Source: Burhinus oedicnemus
Taxonomy: Eukaryota > Chordata > Aves > Charadriiformes > Burhinidae
DNA: 64,000 bases
Direction: 5' to 3'
Assembly (NCBI GenBank): GCA_008921705.1
Contig: VFFE01007644.1
Span: 1,694,871-1,758,870, forward strand
This document shows, piece by piece, positions 1 through 13,412 of this stretch. The number at the start of each line of letters is the position of its first letter. Position 1 is the stretch's first letter. The translations under genes and the position numbers were made by a program. A model generated the notes under the pieces. That model had not been told where the DNA came from and searched no databases. It saw only the letters and a list, made by a program, of their open reading frames with translations.

Positions 1-125
1 AGGAGTCACACTTACTGCAGCAAAAATACTTTCAAATAGAGTTCAGGCTCTTTGACCGTGATCCAGAAGCTTTACATAGTCATTTAGAAACACTTTGCCT
101 CAAGCCATCTTTCCCCCTCCTCCTC

Positions 126-141
126 TTTTTTTTTTTTTTTT
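126..141. repeat. T16 homopolymer run
   Basis: Sixteen consecutive T bases follow a pyrimidine-rich stretch (from about 106). No retropseudogene is recognisable beside it. Confidence 0.9.
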
Positions 142-3100
142 GGTGTTATTATTTTTATATAGTTAGTAGTTATTTTCCCATTTTAATTTATAATTCTATT
201 ATTCAGTATTTTATCTATTGAAAAAAATTGTTGTTAATATCCTACAATGTGTGAATTATATATTCTTTTAAAATCCCCAAACAATTGCTTTTCCTCAGTT
301 TAAGCATACATGGTATTTTATTTTTAAACAGTACTTTCTTTTGGGTTTTTTTTTATTTGCAATTTCTTTTAGTAACTGTGCATCCATAAAGTTATTTTAC
401 ATTTCATTCTTAATGGATTTTTCCATGAAAAGAAAACTAGTAATTAGTAGAGAGTTCTACTTAGACGGCTGCTTCTGTATTCCCCATGTTACTGTTCTTT
501 AGGGAACAGCGTATGGTAAAATAGATACTGCTATTTTATAAACGAGGTTCCACAGAAAATTAAACTTCAGCCCATGTTTCACATTCTCTCAGTCTAGATA
601 AGCTATGTCCCCCATGTATATCTTTTTTGCCAGTAAAGGCACTAGAATAACTACCGATTTCATAAATTGTCACACTGCTATTGGGTTTGCTGCTTTGATA
701 TACCTCTAACATCCTGGGTCTGTTCAGAGTTTGCCAAATAGAAATGGACTCCGTTTATTACCCAATTAGGCTGTGGAAAAATGCTAGTTAATAAGTTCTC
801 TTTAAGTGCCAGCTGAACAGTGAGCACGTGGCCGTGCTGCCCACCGCTGTGCGTAGGGAGCCCCCGGTACCATGTTTGTGACCTTTACTGACATCATGCA
901 ACACGTAGTTCTCATTCTACTTCAATCAAAGGCAACCTAATAATAAAGACTGGCCTTCTATACTGTGACAAAAGACCTGCTCACCAAATAATTCCAAAAA
1001 AATCTTTGATGCTTAGCTAACTCCAGAAGAGTCAATAACATGAAAAATCAAATACTTGAACAAAGAAGGAGATACTACAACTGATCCACTGTGATTTCGT
1101 GTTTTATTTCAACACAGAACACACTGCTTTTCAGATCTAGAAAACAACCTAAAATGCTCAGATTTGAGTAGCCCAGACTAAGACGCAGATTAAACTCTTC
1201 CAAGCCAATATTCAGTAACGTAACAGAGGAGATAAAAGGGTGCTGTGACGGTTAGCTGATAACTTTCCCTGTTGTTCTCTGAATTACATATAAACACGGT
1301 CCTGAAGCAGACTGTTTTAACTGAGCCAAGAAATAGGATCAAGTGGATAACATTTTAAAGTTGAATCAATACGTGCTTATTTTGAAAACAAGTTTTTATG
1401 ATGCTGCCATATGATCTCTTCTGGAAGAGGATACGTGTTCTGTTCCAAACCTCTTTGGCTGACTTTCTATGCAATGTTGGTTAAAAATAGATTTATTTGA
1501 AAGTAAATTACTACTGATGTTTGTATTTGAAAAGAAAATGTAATTAATTCTTTTTTAAATGCCTTGACTTTTCCCTCATCCAAAAAAAAAAAAAAAGCGC
1601 AGCAACAACTTTTCCATAAAAGCTTAATGGTTAACAACAGCAAATTATTCAACTGAAATGAAATAGAATATGATAGACATAACAAACATCTAGGACATGA
1701 GGTTCTTGTTTGAATCTCTTCACACAGAAGAGAGACACCACATCTGAGTAATGTGAGTAATTCAGTTTGAGACATTTTTCAACTGTGACACTAATTTTGA
1801 TCTGTGTAACAAAGAACTGCACCACTGTTTCCCTTCCGCTTGGGCATCTCTTCCCAGTGGTCTTAACTGGTCCTTCCATGCTGTTTCCAGCCACTGTAAC
1901 CTGCAGGCGCATCCAGGCCCCTGACACAGCAACACCAGCAGCAATCGTTACAGCTGGCAGGACTCAAGAATTTTTGTCTCCGTAAGGTATTTCCATCTCA
2001 TTCCATGCTTATTACAAGGTCCGAAGAGGGAACCAGTTCATGGTCCAGGTGCATTAGCAGAATAATTTAAAGAAATCTATTCTTTTTATTATACTTGTCT
2101 TCCTGCTAAAGTTACAAAACAACTGGACATCATCGATGACAACCATTGAATACATCTGTACTTTTTCTTCTGTTGTTCTACTACAGAAAGTGCATCAATA
2201 CAAGAGGATTCTAACCAACAGAAGGGAGATACAGCACCTCTAGACAGCTGATTGCAGGTTTGTGTCAAAGGACAGAGAATTTAGAGAAACGTAACTCCTT
2301 CCTTATTTAGAAACATGGGATACTGTTCTGGAAAACACCTTAGCGATCACTGTATCTAGCTCTCTTCTGTTGCAAGCTACCACGTTTTACATGTTCCCTC
2401 TTAAAAAATAGTATTAATTTGCTATAATGTAATATGAAGATCAAAATTAGAACAATATTTTCATCTTCTATTCAGTCAGTTTGTCTCATCTAAAAGAAAA
2501 ATTGCAGCTTGAGCTGTGTAATCTCAGCAAAAGGTAAATCTCAGTTTATTATGTACCAAGACTGCCTTGTAAGCCATTTGGCTGAATTAAGCTCATCTTT
2601 CCTTTTTTGTGACAACTCATGTCATGACATTAAAGGTCATGTTCCTTCATTTCTGTCACTTTAAATTATGCCATCAATATCATGAAGTGATTCAACAGAG
2701 AATTTAATAAATGCTACAGAATTATTAAAATCATAGTAGGTGGCTGCTTTTCATATATTCATGCAGTTACTTTTATGATTTCAGCTAACACTACGTTCTT
2801 AACAGGAAAAAACAGGTGCCTTGAATATAATAGGAAATAAGTCAAGGATGCCATTCTGGGGAGGAGTAGTAACTCAAATTCCAGTCACGCCATGCCTATA
2901 ATCATAGCAATAGCACCATGCATGCATTCATTAAGGAAACATTCAGTTACCCTCTTTGCAATCAGGTTTAAAATGATTTAGCTCAACACTCTATCCCCAA
3001 AAGCATACATCTGTACTAAAATAAGAAATAAATAATTTAAAGGTATAAATGTTTATTGAAAACATTTGCATCCGACTCAATCAAGTGCTTTTCAGTATGA

Positions 3101-5089
3101 CTATTTTACTTCCATGTTATTCTTTAGTTTTTAAATGAGAAATTTAGGTTCAATTTTTCAAACAAAGAACCTTTAGGTTTCCCCCACCTTCTAGTAGATA
3201 GTTCCAATCTAGTTGCTAGAAGATGATGCGGAGTTCCTTGCTGGAAACACAAATTGAAGGTATAATCCAACTGTAAACACACCATTTATGTTAACAGTTG
3301 TGAAAAACCAACCTAGAGAATTAACTGCCACACAGCGGCACAATGTGTGTGCTTCCCTTGCTTGAGAAAGCAACAAGTATTCTGGGAGAAGGAAATAAAA
3401 TAATTTCTTACGTGGTTGGAGATTAAGAGACAGCTCTTTTCCACAGATTTAATTATTATGGTGCCAGAGATTCCTATTTTGTAATTTCTCTTCCTTAATT
3501 GATTCCTATTTCTAGCTTTGAGTTAAAATTCTGCATCCAACTACATGCATTACATGTCCCAGGAAGCAGAAACAAAGTCAAAGAACAACTGACCAGCTGG
3601 ATGCTCACTATGACCCGGGTAGAGGTGAACCATGCATAGAATTGGATAGATCTTTTATTAAAATCCTAAAATCAAAGGGTGGGAATAAACTTCATATGAC
3701 ACTGGAAACATCTGCATGGAATAGCCTTTTCAAAGCAAGCCTGACTCATGCAGCAGAGATGGTGCTTCCTACCATGGAGACCAGAAAATCTCCATCGGAT
3801 TGTCACAGATTTCAGCAACGTGTTTGTGTCAAAGTAGGTTGCTTTGAAGAGAAGACCTCTCAGAGCTGACACTAACCTTTCTTCATATTAGAAACTGGCA
3901 CAAGCACTCTTAATCTCTGCTTGTTTCTCTCATACCACAACCCTGCCCACCTCACGACTCTACAGAGGTTTGAACTGTTGCAGCATCGTGCATCATCAGT
4001 TCCTGTTCAGTTGTAATACGCATTTCATCTAAGTCCAGAACAATACAACATGAATAGAAATACTCTACATTACTCCGATCTATGTGTTGATAGCATCTCT
4101 AATAGCTGTCGGGGAGGTACAAAAATGATTTCCTTGACTTTGCTACTCAAGCCTCAAGGTGTAATATCTTTCTGGATATTTCTGAGTAGCAGAAACTGAG
4201 TTGCCACACCAAGCTGCTTAAAACATTAAGGTACTGAGTAAGCCTTAACACCTCCAAAGTCTCAAGGAACTCGATAACTTGTTCCAAAGACAGCTGGGCT
4301 GCTCCCATATTCACCAGCATTGTTTGGTGAGCAGCAAGAAATGCAGTCAACATCGCAGCAAGTTTCCCGAGGAGGGAGCAGACATGGAGGCAGCAACAGA
4401 ATCAACAAACCCCCCATCACCACTAAGTGCAAGGAATGCATTCCTAAGTAAAGTTTTCACTTTGACCTTTTCCTAACCATTTAAGTGACAGATGGAGTGT
4501 GCAGTTCATATTTCATTAGTGGATTAAATATTTAGCCTATCAACTTCATCTTCTGGGTTTTTTTTCTGCAGGCTTAAACTCCACCTAAGGTGAAACAGTT
4601 AAACGCATCGAGGTTCCACACTGAAACGGATCGTGTATGCTATGACACCCTCAGTGTTACTTTTTAATGGTTAACCAGTTCTAGAAAAATTTACCTTTTT
4701 CTTTCCTACAGCATGTTGTCTTTCGGTGTATCATACGCAGCTCTAGTAATGCCGTTGCAGTATGCCTTAGAAAGCCAGGTGACCAATTCAGTTTTCAACT
4801 GTCACTGTTATTGGTTTCTATTTTTATTACAAATATACCATCTCAGGACTAGAACCCATGTTGCTAGACAATGTGCAAATATATAGTCAAATTTACTCTG
4901 TATGCTAAAGTGCATTATAAATTATTGTAATTAATTCCTTTTTTACTTGAACCATTATCCACTATCATGAACATATTGTGTTAAATGCTGCATATACATA
5001 TTTCCATTCTAAACATTTATAGGAAAACCAGAAAAAGCAGATAGTAAATGGGAAAGCAGCACTACAATTAATTCTGCCTCATGAATAAG
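142..5089. other. Gene-free AT-rich stretch
   Basis: This stretch is unique-looking and AT-rich. Short frames at 1467-1985 and 3642-3872 overlap on opposite strands and have no domain. The - frame at 4147-4353 has a leucine-rich, helix-like composition but no known family and no conserved context. No RNA gene or young repeat was seen. Confidence 0.7.
1582..1596. repeat. A15 homopolymer run
   Basis: Fifteen consecutive A bases. There is no polyadenylation signal and no recognisable gene copy just upstream. Confidence 0.9.
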
Positions 5090-5203
5090 GAGGCATGGAG
5101 AGATTAAATGACTTCATTCAAGGACACGCACTCACACAGAGTAAGTGGCTAGGTTGGGATCTGAACTTAATTTCCCGAGTCCTACCTCACTATCTTAACT
5201 ACA
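5090..5203 (-). mobile_element. MIR-like SINE fossil
   Basis: Read on the + strand, this stretch follows the reverse complement of the tRNA-derived MIR SINE. It has 'gagagattaaatgacttc' and 'attcaaggacacgcactcac', then 'agtaagtggctaggttggga', a degenerate B-box complement (GGGATCTGAAC), and 'cctacctcactatcttaac'. MIR-type core-SINEs amplified in early amniote or mammalian ancestors, so the copy should be very old, which fits its many mismatches. It is an inactive fossil. The assignment rests on recalled consensus text. Confidence 0.6.
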
Positions 5204-5444
5204 AACCTATCCATCCTTTCAGCCTACCTGCTTTTATTTAGACTAATTTGTTGAACACCCAATCACAGAAAACCTATAATAAATCTGCTTAACAAAAGCT
5301 ATTGAGTAAGGAAAAGGGGGAGAAGAGGAGCCTCCAAAATCAGTTACAGAGCTAACTGTGTGTAAAATCAAATGTTTTAAATCTTTGAGTTGTTTAAATA
5401 ATATTAAATATACATATGGGGTTGCGGGGCGTAGGAATATCAAG

Positions 5445-5605
5445 CGAGAAGAACCTTTCAGTAGCACTGGAGCTGGAAAGGAAAGGAAAAAAAAAGTGAA
5501 TGTAGGGCACAGCAGCGAAAAGAGGGATGCGAGAAGAGGAAGGGGAAAGGGAAGTCTGTGGCAGCAGGACAATGAATGAAAGACTGAAAAAAAAAAAAGT
5601 GACTT
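5445..5605 (+). repeat. Purine-rich low-complexity tract
   Basis: This is mostly G and A on the + strand, with repeated GGAAAGG-like words and A runs ending in A12 at 5587-5598. It is interrupted near 5500-5515 and 5555-5575. The long open frames on both strands here (5243-5608, 5358-5579, 5394-5621) are a by-product of the base bias, which removes stops, and do not look like genes. Confidence 0.75.
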
Positions 5606-7829
5606 CACACAGACATAACACCTTCAGCCCACCTTGGCCAAGGGACCCTGCTTATACTTTTCAAGTAAGTGAGGTCTGATGGTCCTTCCTGCCTCTCCCA
5701 CCTGGAATTACATTTTTTGTCACTGCAGCTTCCAGGAAGATTTTTATCATGTGCCGAAACACTTCATTTAACCATCACTTTTTTGCAGAGGAAGGATAGA
5801 TCTTTACACCTTACATTTTCGCTCCTCCTAGAGTCATGTTAGGGGGTGGACACATTCAGTACCACTAACCACTTACTGCAGGCTTTCTACCTGAATACGC
5901 AGAAGGACAGGAACAGCACAAGAAACTTACTGCCTCTTAGCAAATTTCGGCTGTTTTAACCTTAATGCCAATCTTAACTGTTCCCCTTTGCAGCTAAGAA
6001 GTCCAGTATCTCTGGGGAAACAGGGTTTGCCTCAGACACTTTTATAGCTAAGCTAGTTGAAGACGATTGAGTCAGACCATGGGATCTACAACTCTGTGCT
6101 TGCCTAAACCGTCTGTCAAACAAAATTTAGTCTGTCCATGAAGAATTTACTTTTGCCAGGATTTGACTGTAGTCAGTGCAACTCCTCCTATGAAAGGCAT
6201 TAAGGATACTTAGATACAGTCAACTTCACAAAATAGAAGCCTAGATTCAGCCCAAAACAGGCACATAAAAGCACCTCTGTAACTGTTCGGGTTAAGTTAT
6301 GAAGTCACCTTTTTTTTAAGACATTCGAGATAGTCCTCACAAAGATTTTGCACACCGGTCATAAGAGTATTTAAACTCATTTTTGTTTTCTGGATCACTC
6401 ACACTCAAGGTTTCATTGCTAGTTAAATTTATTAGATGGTGAAAAAGTTCTGGAGATACTACAGAGGGAGAACATAACCACTGTACATAAATCTAATTTT
6501 CAGAATCATTGGTTGTCAGATTTCATACTGTTCAGATCTTAGTTGTTAAAACTGTTACACAACACAAAATTGCTTGCTCTGAGCTCACACCTGGCAGCTT
6601 GGAAAACAGATATTTGATTCAGTAGTCAGAAATCCCACAAAGGAAATTCACAGCTGCTAAGGAAAACTTTGCTGCATCTACTCTAAATTGTATTCTTGAA
6701 TATCTCTGAGCATCCAAATTCAAATCTAATTGTCTGAAGAACAAATTGGAATAGCTATATAGGATTAATGGTGAAACACGAATATTCTAAAATATTATAG
6801 AGAGGATGCTTTACTTTTTCTCAAAGAAAAAGGTAGATAGAATTTTTTTAAACGTAACTTGAAATTTCATTATTTTGCATTCAGAATATTCCAGCAACTT
6901 CCATTCTTTTTTAGCACATGTTATACTTTTTTTTGTTCACTCTATGATCTCCTGAAAAATAACATAGTCAAATCCTTGTGAGCTTATGTATTTAGTTTCT
7001 AAAGTGCATGGGAAGAAAGCAAACCACACATTTTCCTGCCTAGGAAGCAACGATCATTAAATTGCCTGTTGTCTGTCTAATTACAGGCAACGCCACTTCA
7101 GAAAATTAGAAGCAAACAAAGCACAAGGCCCTTCTTTGTCTCCCAGTCAAGCCTCGCCTCCAGAAAAAGCCAGAGAGATATTACAAACCCTTTTTCTTAT
7201 GTGTAACATTTATTCATGCAAATATTAATAAAGTCAGTATTTCAATTATAAAGCCAGCAACTACTCACAAGTAAAGTTTTACAGTACTGAACCCACTTAG
7301 AAAATTACAACGATGCAGAACCATCAAGCTGTATGTATGTCTCAGAATCTTCTGAATTCATTAGCTCAGCAATAAGGCTTCCACTGCATGTTAATCATTC
7401 ATTCAGCACACCTTTCCTGAGAGAAAGGACCAAGCCAAACATGTTCCTTTTGTTTTTAAGGGAACATATGTATTAAATGTGAACTACATATAGTTTGGGA
7501 CCTCAAGAAATAATCACTAGTTCACTGGGCAGTCATATTCTGCAGGGAATCTTACACAAGGAAAAGAAGAAACTCTGAATAATTTACACTAAAACCTGCC
7601 TGATTTACAACCTTCTGCCCTGTCACTGCGAGAGACCGTGTATGGGAATGAATCCTCACAGTAAATCTACTTTTAACAAAATAAAAAGTTACTAAGCTCC
7701 AAAGACTGGCCAGGCCAACTTAAATAGCCCTGATAACTAGACACCTAAATCCCAGAGCCTCCGAGAATGAAAACAAAGACAGAGCTCTTACAATAGCTGT
7801 TTTAAACTCTACGGACTGGCTAGTCCTAC
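5606..7829. other. Gene-free AT-rich stretch
   Basis: I see no repeat or gene here. The part at about 6990-7150 is less degenerate-looking and holds the 7062 inverted repeat; it is raised under findings as a possible conserved block. Confidence 0.65.
7062..7090. other. Perfect 8-bp inverted repeat
   Basis: TTGCCTGT (7062-7069) and ACAGGCAA (7083-7090) are exact complements around a 13-base loop that includes a TAATT core. By chance a few such stems are expected in 64 kb, so no function is claimed. Confidence 0.6.
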
Positions 7830-8260
7830 CTGAGTTATCCCAACGCTGTAGTGGATCTGGGCCCCATTGTGTCAGGTGCCGCGCAAATACAGACCAAAGA
7901 GACTCCCAGGCCAAGGATCTTGCAGTCAAAGTACAAAACAGAAAAAAATATGGATACAAACACTATAGTCCAAGGAAACAAACCCACAGCGTTAGCGAGG
8001 GCAGGAGACGCGGCACTGCAGTAAGCCTTGCTATCGTTAAATTCTGTGTAGCAAAGGAGAGCGTGAAGGAGAGCAGAGGAGGAGGAGAGGAACGCATCTT
8101 TCTAGGTGTTTACAAGGAGCCTTTGTCAAGCACAGGAACGGCCCAGAAGAAAGCACAGAGACAGACTGCTTCAACGCCTCACCCAGAGCTCACAGACGCT
8201 GGTTATCACTGGCCACTGCTCAAAACCCCGTATTTGAAAATTTCCACCAGTTCTGACGGC
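7830..8260. mobile_element. Old amniote interspersed-repeat-like block
   Basis: The block contains 'ggccccattgtgtcaggtg', then 'aatacagaccaaagaga', 'ggatcttgcagtcaaagta', 'aaaaaatatggataca', and further on 'gcaaaggagagcgtgaagga', 'aggtgtttacaaggagcctt' and 'agaagaaagcacagagac'. I recognise this order of phrases from an interspersed repeat that is very common in turtles and also occurs in other amniotes. I cannot name the family with certainty, nor tell whether it is a SINE, LINE end or DNA element. The match spans about 400 bases with small gaps. The 92-codon open frame at 8063-8341 overlaps it and is not a gene. Confidence 0.45.
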
Positions 8261-8438
8261 AAATGCTTAGACTTTTACACAGGCAGAAATACCACTGAAC
8301 AAGCAAAGCGTTTGCCAGAAGATAGAATGAGTAAAGGCTGAGCAAGGCACTCAGGTGGTGTAGCCTAACTTTTAGAAAAGATTCCTGTTAAGGAATCTGG
8401 AGACATTTAATGCAAATTTGGCTCTGTTTTGGAAGGAA

Positions 8439-8473
8439 GGAAAAAAAAAAAACAACAAAAAAAACCCCACAAC
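8439..8473 (+). repeat. A/C-rich low-complexity tract
   Basis: An A12 run at 8441-8452 grades into AACAACAAAAAAAACCCCAC. It is one of a family of similar A-runs mixed with short C-runs in this window. Confidence 0.9.
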
Positions 8474-10200
8474 CTCAGTTTAGGCTCTTAAAATCCTACT
8501 GTTTAGCAGGAGATGAATTCTTGAATATTCATTATCTTCCTGAATTGGAATGAGTGTTGGGAAATGAAAAATCAGGAGATGTCAGAAATGGGGAAAACAG
8601 CCAGACTTCCTCTGTGTGAAACATATGTGCTACATTTGTTGAAAAATGAGGAGAAAGAAGTTCTTTAGATTACAGCACATAGGTAAGCTATTTACAAATA
8701 CAAAACTCACGCTGAGATCTCTGCCTTTCCTGCAGTCTATTCTTTGAGATCAACTCAGGCATTAATTATGTAAATGACCCTGCCGCTAACAGCCATGTGC
8801 GGAACACAGGGGGCAGAGATCATCCTCCATTTGGGAAGACAGGAATTTGGCCTTCAGGAAGCTTCTGACTGCAGTCAGCTATTGATACTGGTTACTGTTG
8901 GATGTATACAGCAGTTATTTACACTGTGTAAGTGTTAAATGAAGATATCTGCTGTTTATGGGGATAAACGATACAGACAATAGCCACAAACACGGGAAAA
9001 TTGTTTGTTACAGCTAAAAAGGCAGCTCGCTATAGGTGTTCTATAGCCGCAGCGACTGGAAAGGCCGTACCTCCCCTTCAACAGAAGGCCCAAGCTACTG
9101 GTGTGGGCTTTATTTAAACCTGTTCTACAAACCAAATTCTTAAGGATCAGCTGCCAAGGATCAACTTTGGAAAGGATATTTATTAAATCTCCTCTTTAAA
9201 CACAAAGGTGTAAAAGAAAAAGCACACTGTTGAAGGGAAGAAACGCAGTAGGTGGTGCTGATGAGGATGCTGAGAAACGAGACAACTAGGAATGACTTTC
9301 CTCATGCAGTACCTTTGGCTTGTATGCAAGGTTTCAGTGTCCAGGTGTGCTTCTATAGACTGTTTTTCTCAAGGTACGGGACTTTTTGAGTTTGTTCATA
9401 ATTATTGTGGAAAGACTCAGTAATATCACCTTCAAACAAAGCAATATAAAGAAGGTGAGACAAGCTTTGGAAATATTTGATGCAGACTAGTAATATAAAG
9501 AGAAATCAGATCCAAGAGGCCTAATCCAAACCAATATGGAGTAAGGGGAAATGTCTCTTTACTTAAGCATGATCTGAATGATCCAAATAATTTTTCGAAG
9601 GCATATAGTTAGGAGAAAAGTGAAAAATGCAACTCTATTGTAAAGTCAAGTTGTATGGAATGTTTCTGAGCTCTTTTGCAGCTAGGTAGGTTCCCCTGCA
9701 AAAGCTGCTTCGAGGCATAAGCGTTCTTTCTCTTCAGCCTCCTGTTTTTACTTCACGCAGTAATAAGTAGCGGTGTCAATATCTCTGTGCATTTTAATGC
9801 CTGTGTGTGCACATGTTCATCTCTCCCAATTCCCTTGCTCCTAATATGGGGGAAGGACAGACCAAACTTATAATTATCAATATTTTGACCAAATTTAAAC
9901 ACATCCTTTTTCACCTTCAAAACTTCTAACGTTCTGCAAACTACTATGGACAAATACATATTTCTCCCTTAGTTTGACTTCCACCAACCACTGCAGTTCA
10001 AGTTTAGGTTCACATGGGAAGGTCATAAAAGACAGGAAAAGGCAGAGTTCATGTAAGTAGAAATTACACATATCACTCAAAATTAGGTTTGTATATCTTT
10101 TGTTGCTGCACAGTAAGACAGAACGGATCATGGCAGAGAGCCCAAAAGTCAAGAGCTGTAATGACTGCAGGGGGATTGGACATAAATTGCTTATTCATTT

Positions 10201-10290
10201 GAAAAAGAGCAAACCAAAACACCAAACCAAAACAAATCAGACCCCCAAAACACCAGCCCCCCCCCAGCCCAAAGCAAAAAATACCCAAGG
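10201..10290 (+). repeat. A/C-rich low-complexity tract with C9 run
   Basis: A tract of AAACC/AAAACACC words includes CCCCC at 10241-10245 and a nine-base C run near 10259-10267. The - strand is G-rich, with runs that could form a long-loop quadruplex. The open frames crossing it on both strands are composition artefacts. Confidence 0.9.
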
Positions 10291-13200
10291 TGTAGGTTTT
10301 TGTGTGTTTTTAAAGTACTTTGAGATCTGTTACTAGAAAGCTGTATCCAACTACTAGATACTATCATTAATACGGATACAGCAGGGGTCTTATATTTGTT
10401 GTTATACTGCTTTTCAAAGGAATATCCAGTTCCCAAATTTAAAATCTGTTGATACTTTTCATACATACTAAAAAATTTCATTTAAGAGCACTGATGAATG
10501 AAACAAGAATCTCCTATGATACATTCTCCATGGACAGTATTGCTTATGTAAAGACAGACATATGAACTGGGAATAATCTGAACTTTGTCAGAACTGTAGG
10601 TACATAGGACTAGAGGAACTCAGATGTGGCCTTCACGTTCAAAAAGTGCACAACTCTTATGCTGTTTAAGGTATTCCATAATTTTGTATTACAGTTTTAA
10701 ATGAAGGTACTTACGAGAGAAAAGACTGGCATTCCGTATTTCTTATGAAATTAATTCTTTTATGCATTATAATTATTCTGATCTGGCGACTGAGTTCTGG
10801 AATAGCCTTCCTCCTTCCTTGGGCATTCTGATTATCTGCAGGAAAAAGGACACGGGTGTTTTAAAGGAGATACGTTTAGGTTCTGCTAAAATACCATGAC
10901 AACCTTCAGAATTACTCACTTTCAAAGCTTTTCCAGAATAATCTGTAAAGAAACATCAAATATTTAATACTATTATGGCAAAAAAATGAAAAGTGTTCCA
11001 TTTCATGCTTAATTTATTTTGTAATTATAAATCTGTTGGTAAACAGTACCATAATAGGCTTTGCTTTGTGACTGTTTATGCTTTTGAACTATTTGAGTTT
11101 TAATATGCTTTCAATACAAACAACATGATAATAACTGTTCTTGGAAATGGCTGGCTAGATGGGCTCATCCCAAAGTAAATTTTAGCATTCATCACATACA
11201 CCTGCAAGTAAGGGACATTAGGGGAAAAAAAAAAAAGATTGAAAACAGTCTGGCAATTTTTTATACTGCAGAACAGAAGTAATCATTTATAACTAGAACA
11301 ATTTAATATTAATTCTACCATAACAATAGCATTTTCAGAAAAATCAGGAAGGCAGTTTTCAATTAAAACCACTCTTTGTATAAAAATGTTAAACTAGCAT
11401 ATAGGTGACACATCACAAAGCCACAGTCTCATATTTTACTATACTCTCTCTGATGTACTCCTGAAAATAAGAGTTTTAGTTTTCTCCTGAGATACGAGTG
11501 AGCATGTTGAATTTCTGTTGCTCTTTTTGCAGCTTCACAATCACTTGAGATAGTAGGGGTTGGTATTTAAACGTTTGTATCACCAAAATGGAAGTCTGTG
11601 AATTCACTAACAGACAGCCTATACTGTATTTTAGAAGAGCATCTTTCATTATAGTTTGTTGTGGCAGTACGTTCTTCTCCTTAACGCAGGAGTAAGCGCT
11701 CTCCGAACAACTGTATGCAAGTCAATTGTCAAAGGAGCCTTCCTACTTATACATGCAAAATCTATGTCTAATTAGAAATACATTTTGAGACTCTTCTATG
11801 AGCCTTTGCCCCTGTCTGCATTCGGTCCTTATTGATCAAAGTATCATCATGTCCTCTACTATTTCTACAGTACTCTGTGTAATTTCACATTTGCCGAGTT
11901 GTTAACAACTTCATCCCCAGCCCCCACAAGGGCTTCAGATTTGCAGAACAGACAGATGTTGGAACTTCTGTACCAGCAGAAACAAGCATAAATATTTGCA
12001 AGAGATCAGGGAGTCCATAGTTCGGTGACGAGCATTAGGAAAAACAGGTTTGTATATAAGATAGGTAGTTCAGTTTATATGGCCTTACGTACAAATTCAC
12101 CTAGTTTGGTATTTCAGCTTGGGTGAATAAGAAAGCTGAAGTAGCCAGCTCCTTTCCACCATTAAATAATTTATCAGCACAACAGACTCTAAGGCTCTTC
12201 CATCACTGTAGCCTAAGTAAAAAAGGAAAGCCTACTATGCTGTGTTTAAGAAGAGCAGTTACGCTTTCTGAGAGAGCGACTATGTTATGAATACAAATTT
12301 AAAGACCAGTCTAGGTAGGTGTTCATGAAGTAGAGTGAGCATTGTGGCAATTTCTCACTGAAGTCTGTCAAGACTGCGTCGTGCTGAAGATACGGTTTTA
12401 GTAAGGGAGGTAGCAAGCTAGTTGTCACTCAAATAAATCAAAACATCAGCTGCATAGAGCAATTCTAACCGCAGATGGGAATTCCCTTATAGCCCTCCCT
12501 CTCCCAGCAAATCTGCTCCTAAAAAAGTCAGAAAGTGACTGCATAATTTTATAGTGAAATATATATTTAAAGTAGTTTGTAATAACAAGAAATGAGTGCA
12601 CGGGTACATAGATAAAGAACCTAAAGTCAAAATTCAAGTGAGAAGCTAAGGTACTTTGTATATACACACATTGCTCACAAGTTTAAAAAATATTGTCCTT
12701 GATTTTTAACAGAACATTTTATAGAAAATAATTTAATAAGTTATCTTTCCAGGTTTGCTTCCTGCTATAATCACTGTAGGGATAAACAGCTTTGTTGTAT
12801 ATAGGTACCTCTCAATACACAAACATCTGGCTTTATTTGTCAGCTTCCAGTAAGTACTCTCCACCTTTTGTCAAGTTTTAAAACTGGTTAAGAGAATGCT
12901 TTAGTTCTCATTTTGTTTCTTGGATGTCATACCTTTTGATGTCATGACTATGACAAAGTTGAAACTGTATTTTATGCAACTAAGTTCTGTTATCTAGACT
13001 AAGGGAAGAAACAGCTATTTAGAAGATCAAAAGTATGTATTTTCATGTCATCCTTGTGCAGTGTGGTAAAAGACTGAAGTTTGAGAATGTAATTGTTACT
13101 CTAGGTTATGATTAAATAATTTTCACTTACACAGTTTAGTAATATTAATCAAAATATTATTCCACTTATAACAATAGAAATAAAAAACCCAAGTTGCATA

Positions 13201-13374
13201 ATTGCAAAAATTATTCATGAGCACATTGTTGTACCAAATAATCCTACTATTTTAGATGAGGCCAACATTACTTTGATTTTCCTCATGAAGTCTAAAAATT
13301 TTCATCATTAACTCCATAAATTTTCCTTACCAAGAAGTGATTACCCATTATTCATAATTTATTATTCACCTGAA

Positions 13375-13412
13375 GAAAAAAAAAAACCAAAAACCAAATC
13401 ACAAAAAACCCT
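13375..13412 (+). repeat. A/C-rich low-complexity tract
   Basis: An A run of about 11 bases is followed by CCAAAAACCAAATCACAAAA and CCC, of the same style as the other A/C tracts. Confidence 0.9.

Noticed and set aside
4147..4353. Leu-rich, helix-like 68-codon frame (-)
   Set aside because: Plausible composition but no known family, no splice sites I can defend and a partly overlapping opposite-strand frame.
4841..4880. MIR-like phrase 'aggactagaacccatg'
   Set aside because: The adjacent core block is missing, so a single short match is not enough.
5243..5621. Two long Phe/Leu/Ser-rich frames (-)
   Set aside because: They are translations of a purine-rich tract read on the pyrimidine strand, which lacks stops.
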